A DNA stretch of 44,989 bases from CAYSPS01 sp964432975 (GTDB taxonomy: Bacteria > Babelota > Babeliae > Babelales > UBA12409), in the NCBI GenBank assembly GCA_964432975.1, contig CAYSPS010000005.1, forward strand, positions 1-44,989. Direction: 5' to 3'. The notes under the pieces are model-generated. The model saw nothing but the letters and a program-made list of their open reading frames with translations. It was not told the DNA's origin and searched no databases. A program made the position numbers and the translations under genes. Of the stretch, positions 27,360-36,434 are shown piece after piece (positions within the stretch are counted from its first letter, which is position 1; every line of letters starts with the position of its first letter).

Positions 27360-28427
27360 GTGAATTTAGCCGATGTTATCAATGAACTTGTGGAAGAGCG
27401 CGATTTAGAAAAAAGCGTTCTGACCGATATTGTTACTGAAGCAATGCTTGCTGCATATAAAAAAAAGTATGCGCATTTGGATTTGCGCGTCACGCTGAAC
27501 AAAGACAATAGCGCACTGTTGGTTGAAGTAAGCAAAGATGTTGTTAACACGCCCACTGACGAAGATGTTCAGCTCAGTTTGCGTAAAGCTCGCAATCTTG
27601 ACCCCAAAATTGAGGTGGGGCAAAAGATTTGGGTTCCCTTTGAGGGAATCATAGGGCGCGTGGAAATTCTTAAGGCTAAGCAGCTTATTGCGCAGAAAAT
27701 TCGTGCGGTTGAAGCGGCCGCTTTATTTAATGCGTTCAAAGATAAGGAAGGTTCGATTGTACAGGGTTCGTTGTATAAGGTTGAGCGCGCTGGTGTGTTG
27801 GTTAAGCTGCAAGATGCGTTTGCTTTTTTGCCAAAATCGCTCATGATTCCCAATGAAAAATTAGTTATTGGATATCCGGTTAAAGCGCTCTTGAAAGAAG
27901 TGCTTGCGGAGCCGCGCAATGAAAATCAGTTGATTCTTGATCGTGCCTCTCCTGAGTTTTTAAAAAAAATGTTTGAGCTCGAAATTCCAGAAGTTTTTGA
28001 GGGGCTCGTTGAGATTAAAAAGATTGTGCGGGATCCTGGTTATAAATCAAAGGTTATGGTAAGTTCGCACGACGTAAATATCGATCCTGTAGGCACCTGT
28101 ATTGGGATTGGTGGTGCCCGGATTAAGCCAATTTTGAAAGAGTTGAGTGGTGAAAAAATTGATGTGGTAGCAGCTACGTTGTCACAAGAGGAATTAGTAA
28201 AGGGAGCTCTCAAGCCCGCCGAAATTAATCGTGTTGAAGTTATTGATGGTACTGCGCGCGTCTGGCTCAATGATGATCAGCGTTCATTGGCGATTGGGAA
28301 AATGGGTAAAAATATTGCGCTTGCATCCCGCCTGGTTGGCTTGACTATAGAGCTTGCAGAAAGTGTGCAGGAAGGAAGCAAACAAGAGTTAATCTTTAAT
28401 GAAGCCGTCGATGACATCCAGAAATAG
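27360..28427 (+). CDS. nusA: transcription termination/antitermination factor NusA
   Basis: NusA binds RNA polymerase and nascent RNA. The 355-residue product has the N-terminal polymerase-binding domain (about 1-115), an S1 domain (about 125-190), and two KH domains, the first with VDPVGTCIGIGGARI-like signature and the second with IGKMGKNIALASRL. It ends after KH2, without the acidic repeats of E. coli NusA. I chose the GTG at 27360 (NLADVINEL) because it gives the usual N-terminus and has GAGG upstream; GTG 27321 would add 13 residues. It overlaps infB. Confidence 0.93.
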   Translation: MNLADVINELVEERDLEKSVLTDIVTEAMLAAYKKKYAHLDLRVTLNKDNSALLVEVSKDVVNTPTDEDVQLSLRKARNLDPKIEVGQKIWVPFEGIIGRVEILKAKQLIAQKIRAVEAAALFNAFKDKEGSIVQGSLYKVERAGVLVKLQDAFAFLPKSLMIPNEKLVIGYPVKALLKEVLAEPRNENQLILDRASPEFLKKMFELEIPEVFEGLVEIKKIVRDPGYKSKVMVSSHDVNIDPVGTCIGIGGARIKPILKELSGEKIDVVAATLSQEELVKGALKPAEINRVEVIDGTARVWLNDDQRSLAIGKMGKNIALASRLVGLTIELAESVQEGSKQELIFNEAVDDIQK

Positions 28428-30138
28428 TGGCGAATCTGATTCCGTGACGTTAAAGGCAATGACCGTTGGCCAATTGGCTGACGAGCTTCATCAGCCCGTG
28501 AGCGAAGTTATTATTTTTTTACTGCGCGAGGGCGTTGCCTGCAATAAAAATCAGTTGCTTGCCGAGCGCCTTGTGGAGCGCGTTGCGCGGCATTTTGGTG
28601 TTGCGGTGGAAAAACATGTGAGTGCCGTGCAGCACGTTGGCATGCAAAAAACGGTTTCAACTGGTGCGCAGGTGCGCGCTCCCATTGTTGTTGTTATTGG
28701 GCACGTTGATCATGGCAAAACAACGTTGCTTGACTACATTCGCAAGACGCGTGTTGCTTTGCGTGAAAAGGGTGGCATTACCCAACATTTGGGTGCCTAT
28801 CGAGTAGAAACGGCACATGGCCCTATAGTATTTTTAGATACGCCGGGGCACGAAGCGTTTACTCTGATGCGTCAGCGCGGTGTTCGTGTTGCTGATTTGG
28901 CAGTTTTAATGGTTGCCGCTGATGATGGCGTGATGCCGCAAACGGTTGAGGCGATTAAATATGCACAGGAAGAAAAAGTTCCGCTTGTGGTTGCGATTAA
29001 CAAAATTGACAAAGCAACAAGCCAACGTGTTGAAGATGTTAAAAAACAACTTGGTCGTCACCATGTGATGATTGAGGAATGGGGCGGTGATGTTGTTTGT
29101 GTACCGGTGAGCGCCAAAGAGGGTACCGGTGTTGATAAGTTGCTGGAAATGATTCGGTTGCAAGCAGAATTATTAGAACTTAAGACGACGCTGACGGGCG
29201 CTGGCATTGGCTATGTGCTGGAGGCAAAAATTGAAAAAGGTCGTGGCCCTGTTGCCACGATTATTTTGCAAAGTGGCACTTTGAGCGTTGGTGATTATTG
29301 TTGTGCCGGCCATGCGACGGCACGGATTACTTCACTGGTAAATACTGCAGGAGTGCGTGTTGAGCGTATATTACCAGCAGATCCTGTTCAAGCGAGTGGT
29401 TTTGATGAATTGCCACAAGCTGGTGATGTTTTGCGTGTTGTTGATGAAAAAGAATATCGCCAAGCGCGCGCCAAAAAACCATATCAATCAAGTGCTGTTG
29501 CACAAGCGGGAGTTGCCGCAACACAGGAGGCAATCAATATTATTTTAAAAGCTGATACAAACTCATCAAGAGAAGCTCTTGTGGGTGCTATTGCCAAAGT
29601 ATGTGAAAAAGATTGTAAACAATTGTCGATAGTCTACGCAGGTGTTGGGCCGATTACCGAAAGTGATGTGATGCTGGCATCGACGGCACGCGCGGCTCTT
29701 TATGGCTTTGGGGTGAAGCCCGATTTGCAGGTTACAGCGCTGGCAAAAAAAATGGGCGTAGTTATTGAAAATTATGGGGTAATTTATCATCTCTTGGATG
29801 CATTAAAAGCGGCGGTCGAGAAAACGCGTACGGTTGAAATGGTGACGAAAAAAATTGGTGAAGCCGTTGTGCGTAAAGTTTTTAATATTAAAGGGGCGGT
29901 CGTTGCTGGATGTTATGTGAAATCGGGTAAAATCGTCCGAGGCGGCTCAATTGTTGTATGGCGTGGTAATGATAAGGTTGGTGAAGGTGAGATTCAAACC
30001 TTACAGCGTGAAAAGCGTTCTATGAAAGAGGTTACTGCTGGCTTTGAATGTGGCTTTATCGCGTCCGGTGTAACTGATTATCAAGAAGATGATCGTGTTG
30101 AATGTTTTGTACAAGAGGCAAAAAGTCCTGGTGAGTAG
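28399..30138 (+). CDS. infB: translation initiation factor IF-2
   Basis: GTPase that places initiator tRNA on the 30S subunit. The product is a short form of 579 residues: one IF2_N domain (MTVGQLADELHQPVSEVI), then the G domain with GHVDHGKTT, DTPGHEAF, NKIDKA and SAKEG, then domains II, III and IV (the last with NIKGAVVAGCYV). It lacks the long variable N-terminal region of many bacteria. ATG 28399 overlaps nusA by 29 bases; ATG 28411 is an alternative. Coupled translation with nusA is likely. Confidence 0.94.
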   Translation: MKPSMTSRNSGESDSVTLKAMTVGQLADELHQPVSEVIIFLLREGVACNKNQLLAERLVERVARHFGVAVEKHVSAVQHVGMQKTVSTGAQVRAPIVVVIGHVDHGKTTLLDYIRKTRVALREKGGITQHLGAYRVETAHGPIVFLDTPGHEAFTLMRQRGVRVADLAVLMVAADDGVMPQTVEAIKYAQEEKVPLVVAINKIDKATSQRVEDVKKQLGRHHVMIEEWGGDVVCVPVSAKEGTGVDKLLEMIRLQAELLELKTTLTGAGIGYVLEAKIEKGRGPVATIILQSGTLSVGDYCCAGHATARITSLVNTAGVRVERILPADPVQASGFDELPQAGDVLRVVDEKEYRQARAKKPYQSSAVAQAGVAATQEAINIILKADTNSSREALVGAIAKVCEKDCKQLSIVYAGVGPITESDVMLASTARAALYGFGVKPDLQVTALAKKMGVVIENYGVIYHLLDALKAAVEKTRTVEMVTKKIGEAVVRKVFNIKGAVVAGCYVKSGKIVRGGSIVVWRGNDKVGEGEIQTLQREKRSMKEVTAGFECGFIASGVTDYQEDDRVECFVQEAKSPGE

Positions 30139-30140
30139 GA

Positions 30141-31127
30141 GTGGGTCTGTTATTTTCTTCTTTGCTGATAAGTTTTCTTTCTTTTCTTATAACATTTTAT
30201 TTAGTTCCTTTGCTCATGCGTGTGGCGGTTAAGTTTGGCATCTTAGATATTCCCGATGGACGTCTGAAGCTTCAAAAACAATCAGTTCCCTATCTTGGTG
30301 GCTTGGCAATTTATCTTGGCTTTTTGGTTGCTGTTGCCCTGGTGCTTCCTTTTGAAAATAAATTTTTTTTATACATTCTTGCCTCAACATGTTTATTGTT
30401 TATTGGGCTTCTTGATGATTTAATTAAATTGACTCCAGCTCAAAAAATTGTTGGACAATTAATTGCTACATTATGCTATTTAAAAGCTGGTTTTTATCTG
30501 AAGGGGATATTTTTTAGTAATTTTTGGAATATTGCCATATCTGCCTTTTGGTTTTTGACCATCATTAATGCCTTTAATCTCATCGATGTTATGGATGGTC
30601 TTGCAACAACAGTTGCTTTAGGTGTTGCAAGTGCTTATCTCGTGTTTGCAAGTGCGACCAATAACCTTCATGCTGTTCTTTTGCTCTGTGCGTTTATCGG
30701 TTCCTTATGTGCGTTTTTGGTGTTTAATAAACCACCAGCACGAATGTATTTAGGTGACACCGGTTCGTTATTTATTGGTGGTTTTTTAGCATCTCTGCCT
30801 TTTATAATCAGTTGGAGTGAATATAATTCATGCGGTTTTTTGGTGCCGGTTATTGTGAGTGCTATTCCTTTGCTTGAATGGGGCACATTGATTGTTGTGC
30901 GAACTTGGAAGGGGATACCCTTCTATTACGGAAGTCCTGATCATTTCAGTATTTATCTGCAACAGAAGAATTGGTCTAAGCGCGCTATTTTATGGTACTG
31001 TATTGTGCTGAGTATGATAACGACGCTCGCATCCGGGTTGTTTTTTTTCAATATAATCAATCTTTATGTTGTCGCTTTACTTGCTTGCATGTATGTTCTT
31101 ACCTGGTATTTGATGTTGCTTTTTTAA
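30141..31127 (+). CDS. WecA/MraY-family undecaprenyl-phosphate sugar-1-phosphate transferase
   Basis: Multi-TM (about ten to eleven) integral membrane enzyme that transfers a sugar-1-phosphate to undecaprenyl phosphate, starting an envelope glycan. Family motifs are present: PDGRLKLQ near the N-terminus, the cytoplasmic GLLDDLIKL, the catalytic NAFNLIDVMDGLA and LGDTGS, and a short histidine motif SPDHFS. Length is 328 residues. GTG start at 30141, only 2 bases after the infB stop. The motif set favours the WecA-like branch (GlcNAc-1-P type) over MraY, but the sugar is not certain. Confidence 0.85.
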   Translation: MGLLFSSLLISFLSFLITFYLVPLLMRVAVKFGILDIPDGRLKLQKQSVPYLGGLAIYLGFLVAVALVLPFENKFFLYILASTCLLFIGLLDDLIKLTPAQKIVGQLIATLCYLKAGFYLKGIFFSNFWNIAISAFWFLTIINAFNLIDVMDGLATTVALGVASAYLVFASATNNLHAVLLLCAFIGSLCAFLVFNKPPARMYLGDTGSLFIGGFLASLPFIISWSEYNSCGFLVPVIVSAIPLLEWGTLIVVRTWKGIPFYYGSPDHFSIYLQQKNWSKRAILWYCIVLSMITTLASGLFFFNIINLYVVALLACMYVLTWYLMLLF

Positions 31128-31297
31128 AAAATATTCTAAAAAGCAACGTGCAAAATCGTAAAAGTGGCTCATTGTGGGGTTTTTTTTGTTGCCGTGTATT
31201 GGTATATTATTTTTTAAGCTGATAAATTTATTTTTTCTGAAAAAATAATACATAGTTCTCTTTCCCCTCAATGTGGTTGAGAGCACTGCTTAATATG

Positions 31298-31327
31298 GTC
31301 AGGCGGCGAATTTCTTCGCCGCCTGAC
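31298..31327. terminator. hairpin terminator
   Basis: Perfect 13-bp GC-rich stem (31298-31310 with 31315-31327), 4-base loop, followed by TTTTTAT a few bases later on the plus strand. It lies about 170 bases after the glycosyltransferase stop. Confidence 0.65.
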
Positions 31328-31381
31328 ATGTTTTTATACATGAGACTTTCGCCGAGACTGAAATTTAACTTTTTAGATTCC

Positions 31382-31523
31382 GTTCATTCCCTCGATATAC
31401 CCGTCACTTTAATTGAACAAATAAAATAAAACGAACTATTTTTGAGAAGTGCCCGGCACTTCGATTAACAAATAAAATCAAATGAGCTGTCTTTGAGAAG
31501 TGACGGGGTATCGAGCCATGAAC
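31382..31523. repeat. mosaic palindromic repeat, locus 1
   Basis: The element is bounded by imperfect inverted ends: GTTCATTCCCTCGATATACC at the left and GGTATCGAGCCATGAAC at the right. Inside are two direct copies of a roughly 48-base unit that begins CACTT, contains AACAAATAAAAT and ends TTTGAGAAGTG. The units meet at the palindrome AAGTGCCCGGCACTT. The same sequences recur at 39749-40134. Apart from this and the hairpin at 31298, the 31128-31541 interval holds nothing recognisable. Confidence 0.7.
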
Positions 31524-31541
31524 CCTGTGAAAAATGGTCTA

Positions 31542-32645
31542 TCAAAGAACAAAACGTTCTATTTTGCGATGATCGATGCGTGCAATGCGTTTTTCAAGTT
31601 CTTTGCGTGTGAGGAGCCCTGTGGTTGCATCTTCATAACTAATGACTGATTGGGAATTGAGAATACCGTACATGAGGGAGTGGGGAATTTTTTCTCCGCC
31701 AAAGACGTATGCTGCAAAGCATGAACCAAAAGCATCACCAGCACCAACCGTATCGACAATTTTTGCTGGCAGACTTGGGTAAAAATAGACAGATTTTTTG
31801 TGAGCGACATAAACACCCTCTTCCCCATTTGTGACGACGACAATCGAGGGGCCGCGCGCAAACATTTCTTTACAAAAGTCCTTCAGATTAAAATTAATAT
31901 TTTCTATATAGACAAGAGATTTGATAAGGTCAGGGAGTGTTTTGAGATTATGCGGAATCTTTATTTTAGCCTCTAAATCTTTTGGAGTAAGTTGTTGAGC
32001 TAGGCTGAGGAGAAACTTTTTAGCTTCATCGCTATTGAGAATAAAAATATCAACATACGCGAGCGCTTTTTCAAGATCTTGAAAACCGCTGGTTAATTGT
32101 TCGGCACCAGGATTGAGAGCGACCTTAAGCTTATGTTTTTTAGCAAATGTAACGAGTGGAAGTAAAACATGAGCCGAGTTGCCATGCAGCGCAGTTATGT
32201 ACAGAACATCAGCGTCTTTGATGGCATCAAAGGGTAAATCAGACAACTGAAGATGCGCATTGGCGCCACGATAGACAAAAATTGTGCGGTCGCCCTCAAA
32301 GGACGGGATTATATACGAAAGTCCGGTGCCAGTATCAAAATCTTTTTTGATATATTGTGTATCAATATTCTGATCTATCAGATGGTCGATGATGTATTGT
32401 CCGGCTTTGCCAACACCAACTTTGATGAGTGTGGTAACAGAGCATCCAAGCTTCGTGAATGATAATGCTGAGTTGGTTGCGCCACCACCCGTGCTGTATG
32501 AAAGAGTTTCAACAGTGATCTTAGCGCCTTTTTCCAGTAATAAGTACGAGCGTGTTTCACGGGCACTTTTGATAACCAGTGATTCTGGATGTGTGTAGTG
32601 AATAAAAATATCTTGCGTTGCGCCGCCAACCGTAAAAACTTTCAT
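31542..32645 (-). CDS. PfkB-family carbohydrate (ribokinase-like) kinase
   Basis: A ribokinase-fold sugar or nucleoside kinase of 367 residues. The N-terminal GGATQDIFI, the GGGATNSALSFTKLG signature near residue 53, and the C-terminal DTVGAGDAFGSCF with the catalytic aspartate are all present. A 25-35-residue insertion (about residues 215-250) is not typical. Substrate not decidable from sequence; adenosine, ribose or fructose types are possible. ATG at 32645 is preferred to the TTG codon before it. It lies downstream of lon on the same strand but after a terminator. Confidence 0.82.
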   Translation of the reverse strand: MKVFTVGGATQDIFIHYTHPESLVIKSARETRSYLLLEKGAKITVETLSYSTGGGATNSALSFTKLGCSVTTLIKVGVGKAGQYIIDHLIDQNIDTQYIKKDFDTGTGLSYIIPSFEGDRTIFVYRGANAHLQLSDLPFDAIKDADVLYITALHGNSAHVLLPLVTFAKKHKLKVALNPGAEQLTSGFQDLEKALAYVDIFILNSDEAKKFLLSLAQQLTPKDLEAKIKIPHNLKTLPDLIKSLVYIENINFNLKDFCKEMFARGPSIVVVTNGEEGVYVAHKKSVYFYPSLPAKIVDTVGAGDAFGSCFAAYVFGGEKIPHSLMYGILNSQSVISYEDATTGLLTRKELEKRIARIDHRKIERFVL

Positions 32646-32718
32646 CAATCAAGCCAATTTGATATAAACCTTCTTGCACTTACCATATAAGAGCAAAAAA
32701 TTATTTGCAAATTCTCAG

Positions 32719-32751
32719 CAAGAAGAGCGTCCTTGGGCGACGCTCTTCTTG
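32719..32751 (-). terminator. lon terminator
   Basis: Perfect 13-bp stem (32719-32731 with 32739-32751) beginning 7 bases beyond the lon stop codon. On the minus strand it is followed by an AT-rich stretch ending in a T run. Confidence 0.65.
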
Positions 32752-32757
32752 GTTTGG

Positions 32758-35118
32758 TTAGGCATGTGCTTTTTTGCGAAATGGCTTGAGTAAGACGTGC
32801 TTGAATACTTCGTTTGCATGTCCAACAAGAATAATATCAAGTGATTCTAATAAGTCTTCAAGACCATGAAGATCCGGTTTGTTTTTTTCTGGCAAGATAA
32901 CATGCGAAATACCATTGCGCTTGGCGGCAAGGACCTTTTCTTTGACACCACCGATTGGCATAACATTTCCTTGCAGATCGACTTCGCCAGTCATGGCAAA
33001 CCGCGCGTCGAGTGGTCGGTGCGTGAATACTGACAATATTGCTGAGAGCATGGTAATACCAGCTGAAGGACCATCTTTGGGTACTGCACCTGCAGGTACA
33101 TGAATATGCAAATCACTTTTTTGAAATAAGTTTTCAGCAATATAAAATTCTGTTGCATGTGCACGTGCATAGCTGAGTGCTGCTTGGGCGGATTCTTTCA
33201 TGACATCACCAAGTTGTCCCGTTAAAAGTAACTTGCCAGTTCCTGGCATAAGGACTGCTTCTATTTTGATCATTTGGCCACCGTTTGCCGTCCATGCAAG
33301 GCCATTGCAAATGCCAACCTCATGGGTTGTGCTATGCTCGTCTTCAAAATAGCGTGGTGCCCCCAGATATTGTTCTATTTCTTCTACAGCGAATCTCGGT
33401 ACGCGCTGTTCTTCAACAAATTCGCGTGCAGCTTTTGCAAACAATTTTTGAATAATGCGCTCCAGTTGCCGCACGCCAGATTCGTAGGTATAGTGTTGGA
33501 TCACATAACTAAGAACGTCATCATTGATGTTTATTGACTGTTCTTGAAGGCCGGCATTTTTTTGCGCGCGTCTAATAAGATAGCGTTGTGCTATTTGATT
33601 TTTTTCTTCTTGTGTATAACCATCAACTTGGATAATTTCCATACGGTCTTTAAGTGGCTGTGAGATCGTTTCCAGATTATTTGCCGTTGCAATGAAAATG
33701 ACGCGTGACAAATCAAAAGGAACGCCAAGATAGTTGTCGTAAAAGCCCTTGTTTTGTTGTGGATCAAGTACTTCGAGCATGGCCGCTGATGGGTCACCAC
33801 GAAAATCGGCACCAATCTTATCAAGTTCATCAATGATGATTACGGGGTTCATGCTTCCTGCTTTGCGAATTGCTTGGACGAATCTGCCAGGCATCGCACC
33901 AACGTAAGTACGTCGGTGTCCGCGAATTTCAGCTTCATCTTTGACGCCACCAAGTGATATGCGGTAATAATGTCGCCCTAAGGCTCGTGCAATTGACTGT
34001 CCCAATGATGTTTTGCCTGTTCCTGGTGGGCCTGAGAAGCATAAAATTGGTGTGATGCCATCTTGTTTTAAATTGCGCACGCACACAAAATCTAAGATTC
34101 TTTCTTTAATATCTTTTAATCCGTAATGGTCTTCTTCTAATATTTTCTTTGCATGATTAATATCAAGATTGTCTGTTGTTTCTATGCCCCAAGGGAGGCT
34201 GAACATCCAGTCGATGTAGTTGCGCAATACGGTTGCTTCCATTGAGTCGGGAGCTGTTTTTTCAAGACGATTAATTTGGCGACGTACTTCTGCTTTTGCT
34301 TCTTCGTTCATTGCCATTGTTTCAAGTTTTTCAAGCAGATGGTCTACGTCATCGCTGTCATCTTCACCAAGTTCTTTTTTAATTGCACGTAATTGTTCGC
34401 GCAAGTAGTATTCCTTCTGTGATTTATTCATTGCTTCGCGCGTTGAATTACGAATACGTTCTTGAACTTCAGATACTTCGACTTCTTTTTGTAAAAGTTT
34501 AGAAACTTCTTGTAAAAGGGTTTGATGACTCGTTGTTTCGAGTAATTGTTGTGATTGTTCTACGCTGATATTCAGATGTGAAATGACAAAGTCTGCGATT
34601 TTATCTGGATCGGTCATTTTGGCAAGGAGCACGTTAAAATCTGGGCTCAAAAGCGATGCCTGCTCACCGATTTGTTCTGCGAGTTGTTTGAGGTGACGAA
34701 TACTTGCTTCAATTTCTTGTGCATTATTATCTATAAACTGAACTGGCTCTAACGTTGCCATCAGAATATTTTCACGTGTTGAGCTAATGAGTGATGCGCG
34801 TGCTTTTCCCACGCCTTGTACAAGAATTTTAATGCCACCTTCTGGAATTTGCACAACACGCATGATGGTGGCTATCGTACCAACCGTGTATAAATCGTTG
34901 GTGCTGATGGCTCCGTGAGAATTTTCTTGTTGACTTTTTGATGCGAGTAAAAAGATAAGTTTGTTGCTTTCAACTGCTTGATTAATGCCACGAATGATGC
35001 GGTCGTCAACAACGAGTAGCGGTACAATCATGTATGGAAAGACGACGACATCGATTGTCGGTATAATTGGTAGAGACTCAGGTATTTTATCGAGTCCCTT
35101 TTTCAACCCTGGTTCCAT
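32758..35118 (-). CDS. lon: ATP-dependent protease Lon
   Basis: Homohexameric AAA+ serine protease that degrades damaged and regulatory proteins. It has the N-terminal substrate-binding domain (about 1-205), a coiled-coil linker, Walker A GPPGTGKT near residue 365, Walker B IIIDELDKIG, and the C-terminal protease domain with catalytic Ser in PKDGPSAG and Lys in GGVKEKVLAAKRNG. Length from ATG 35118 is 786 residues, standard for LonA. I chose it because AAGGGGGG precedes it; an upstream in-frame start at 35154 lacks such a site. Confidence 0.95.
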   Translation of the reverse strand: MEPGLKKGLDKIPESLPIIPTIDVVVFPYMIVPLLVVDDRIIRGINQAVESNKLIFLLASKSQQENSHGAISTNDLYTVGTIATIMRVVQIPEGGIKILVQGVGKARASLISSTRENILMATLEPVQFIDNNAQEIEASIRHLKQLAEQIGEQASLLSPDFNVLLAKMTDPDKIADFVISHLNISVEQSQQLLETTSHQTLLQEVSKLLQKEVEVSEVQERIRNSTREAMNKSQKEYYLREQLRAIKKELGEDDSDDVDHLLEKLETMAMNEEAKAEVRRQINRLEKTAPDSMEATVLRNYIDWMFSLPWGIETTDNLDINHAKKILEEDHYGLKDIKERILDFVCVRNLKQDGITPILCFSGPPGTGKTSLGQSIARALGRHYYRISLGGVKDEAEIRGHRRTYVGAMPGRFVQAIRKAGSMNPVIIIDELDKIGADFRGDPSAAMLEVLDPQQNKGFYDNYLGVPFDLSRVIFIATANNLETISQPLKDRMEIIQVDGYTQEEKNQIAQRYLIRRAQKNAGLQEQSININDDVLSYVIQHYTYESGVRQLERIIQKLFAKAAREFVEEQRVPRFAVEEIEQYLGAPRYFEDEHSTTHEVGICNGLAWTANGGQMIKIEAVLMPGTGKLLLTGQLGDVMKESAQAALSYARAHATEFYIAENLFQKSDLHIHVPAGAVPKDGPSAGITMLSAILSVFTHRPLDARFAMTGEVDLQGNVMPIGGVKEKVLAAKRNGISHVILPEKNKPDLHGLEDLLESLDIILVGHANEVFKHVLLKPFRKKAHA

Positions 35119-35160
35119 AGCGCCCCCCTTTATCCCCTCGAGTGCGGTATTCACTTATAC

Positions 35161-35174
35161 CATACTTAAGTATG
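35161..35174. promoter_or_regulatory. 14-bp palindrome upstream of lon, candidate operator
   Basis: CATACTTAAGTATG, a perfect palindrome, lies 43 bases before the lon ATG and just upstream of a minus-strand TATAAG (-10-like). This is where a stress-type repressor would be expected. It is not the CIRCE element. Confidence 0.35.
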
Positions 35175-35242
35175 CAGACATAAGGCAAGATTCGTGTGCA
35201 TGTGGTATGACGATATACAAAATTTTTTCCTGTGCCAGACTT

Positions 35243-35299
35243 TGAATAGATAAAGTTAGTCCAAAGATCTGTGTGAAAATTAATATGAAGAAATTACCA
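35243..35299 (+). repeat. duplicated 57-bp gene leader, copy 1
   Basis: Matches 39102-39158 at 51 of 57 positions by eye. Both copies end in the first codons (MKKLP) of different genes. See findings. Confidence 0.8.
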
Positions 35300-36073
35300 C
35301 TGATATTTTTTTCGCGTATCATATTGGTAATCATCACCTGGATGGCCATACCAATTGAGTCGCACGCTCTAGTTTCACCTGGTGCTTATCTTTATTATAC
35401 AAATAACAATAATAACATAAGGATTTTCTCTACAAGCACCACGACTATTCAAGTATGTCAAGAACAAGGTCAGTTACAAGAAACATTTCTGGAATTACGC
35501 TATCATGTTGATGCAGCATTACCACCAGCGAGGAGTGCTCGACAAAAAATATTTGTGGAATTACGTCATTATACTGATACGGTATTACAGTCAATTAAAA
35601 ATGCGCGACAAAAGATTTTTTGGAGCGCGCTTGGTCTTACGTATGCCGGGACTGTTATTTATTTTGTACGCGGGCGCTTATTACTGAATAATACTCACGC
35701 ATGGCATGCTTGGCACTCTGAAATATCGATGAATGAATTTTTGGCAATACCACATAAAATCTTGTATGAACAATTGCGGTTTTCGATGCAAGAAAGATAT
35801 CATACGCCACATTCTTTAATTGCAATGAATTTAAACGATTTTTTCCAAGAAACTGCGCGTGAATTAGGTATTTTAAACGGTTATTATACGTATGGATCGT
35901 ATCTTGCTCGTGTTTGGATATCGCCCATCTTTTTTATTACACAAAGCTCGCTTAAGCGTGCTGAAGAAAAGATCAAACGTTTATTACATATGCGTACGGT
36001 AATTGCATGTGAGCTAGAGCCTACTGACGTGCTCAGGCGATTGGACTTAATCAAATGCGCATGCGTATCCTGA
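35285..36073 (+). CDS. exported protein with internal 25-residue repeat
   Basis: 262 residues. A signal peptide (MKKLPLIFFSRIILVIITW, cleavage near SHA) is followed by an Asn/Thr-rich stretch, then two tandem units of about 25 residues: LELRYHVDAALPPARSARQK and VELRHYTDTVLQSIKNARQK. A TM-like segment follows (FWSALGLTYAGTVIYF), then a mixed helical domain. I do not recognise the family. The start uses the leader shared with orn; the GTG 12 bases upstream is an alternative. Probably membrane-anchored outside the cytoplasm. Confidence 0.65.
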   Translation: MKKLPLIFFSRIILVIITWMAIPIESHALVSPGAYLYYTNNNNNIRIFSTSTTTIQVCQEQGQLQETFLELRYHVDAALPPARSARQKIFVELRHYTDTVLQSIKNARQKIFWSALGLTYAGTVIYFVRGRLLLNNTHAWHAWHSEISMNEFLAIPHKILYEQLRFSMQERYHTPHSLIAMNLNDFFQETARELGILNGYYTYGSYLARVWISPIFFITQSSLKRAEEKIKRLLHMRTVIACELEPTDVLRRLDLIKCACVS

Positions 36074-36117
36074 GCCGACTTTGCATGAGAAAAGCGAAAA
36101 TTAAAAATTTCTAGAAA

Positions 36118-36315
36118 TTAAATAACGTAATTTTTTCGCGGTTTAAGTGACACATTTGGCAGTGCGGCTAAATTATCTGAATTTTCCGATTCGTCAATGT
36201 ACCAATTAAGCGCCTTTTGCATATTATTGTTTAATTCTTTTAGTGTGAGCGCTTGCGTTACTTGATGCACAACAATAAGCTTGAATATTTTGGAATATCT
36301 AGTTTGGGGTAGATC
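36118..36315 (-). pseudogene. small open frame or gene remnant
   Basis: A minus-strand frame of about 65 codons with no clear start and a protein-like composition: it runs through YSKIFKLIVVHQ, ALTLKELNNNMQKALNWYI and ends PNVSLKPRKNYVI. It stops upstream at a TGA. Possible short starts are a GTG near the middle or an ATG giving 34 residues. I do not recognise it. It may be the tail of a decayed gene. The rest of the 36074-36434 interval holds only the radical SAM promoter. Confidence 0.25.
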
Positions 36316-36346
36316 TAAACGTCAATCTTTCAATTTGGTTTTACAC

Positions 36347-36374
36347 TTGACGAAAATTATATTCTTGTTAGAAT
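36347..36374 (+). promoter_or_regulatory. promoter of the exported radical SAM gene
   Basis: TTGACG (36347-36352), 16-base spacer, TAGAAT (36369-36374), about 60 bases before the ATG at 36435. Confidence 0.55.
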
Positions 36375-36434
36375 TATTAATATATTTTTGTATACTTTTA
36401 TTCGCGACCTGTCTTTATGCATGGGGGTTTTATA

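Noticed and set aside
31128..31297. Possible terminator directly after the WecA/MraY-like gene
   Set aside because: There is a T run near 31180 but no clear stem before it; the hairpin at 31298 is the better candidate.
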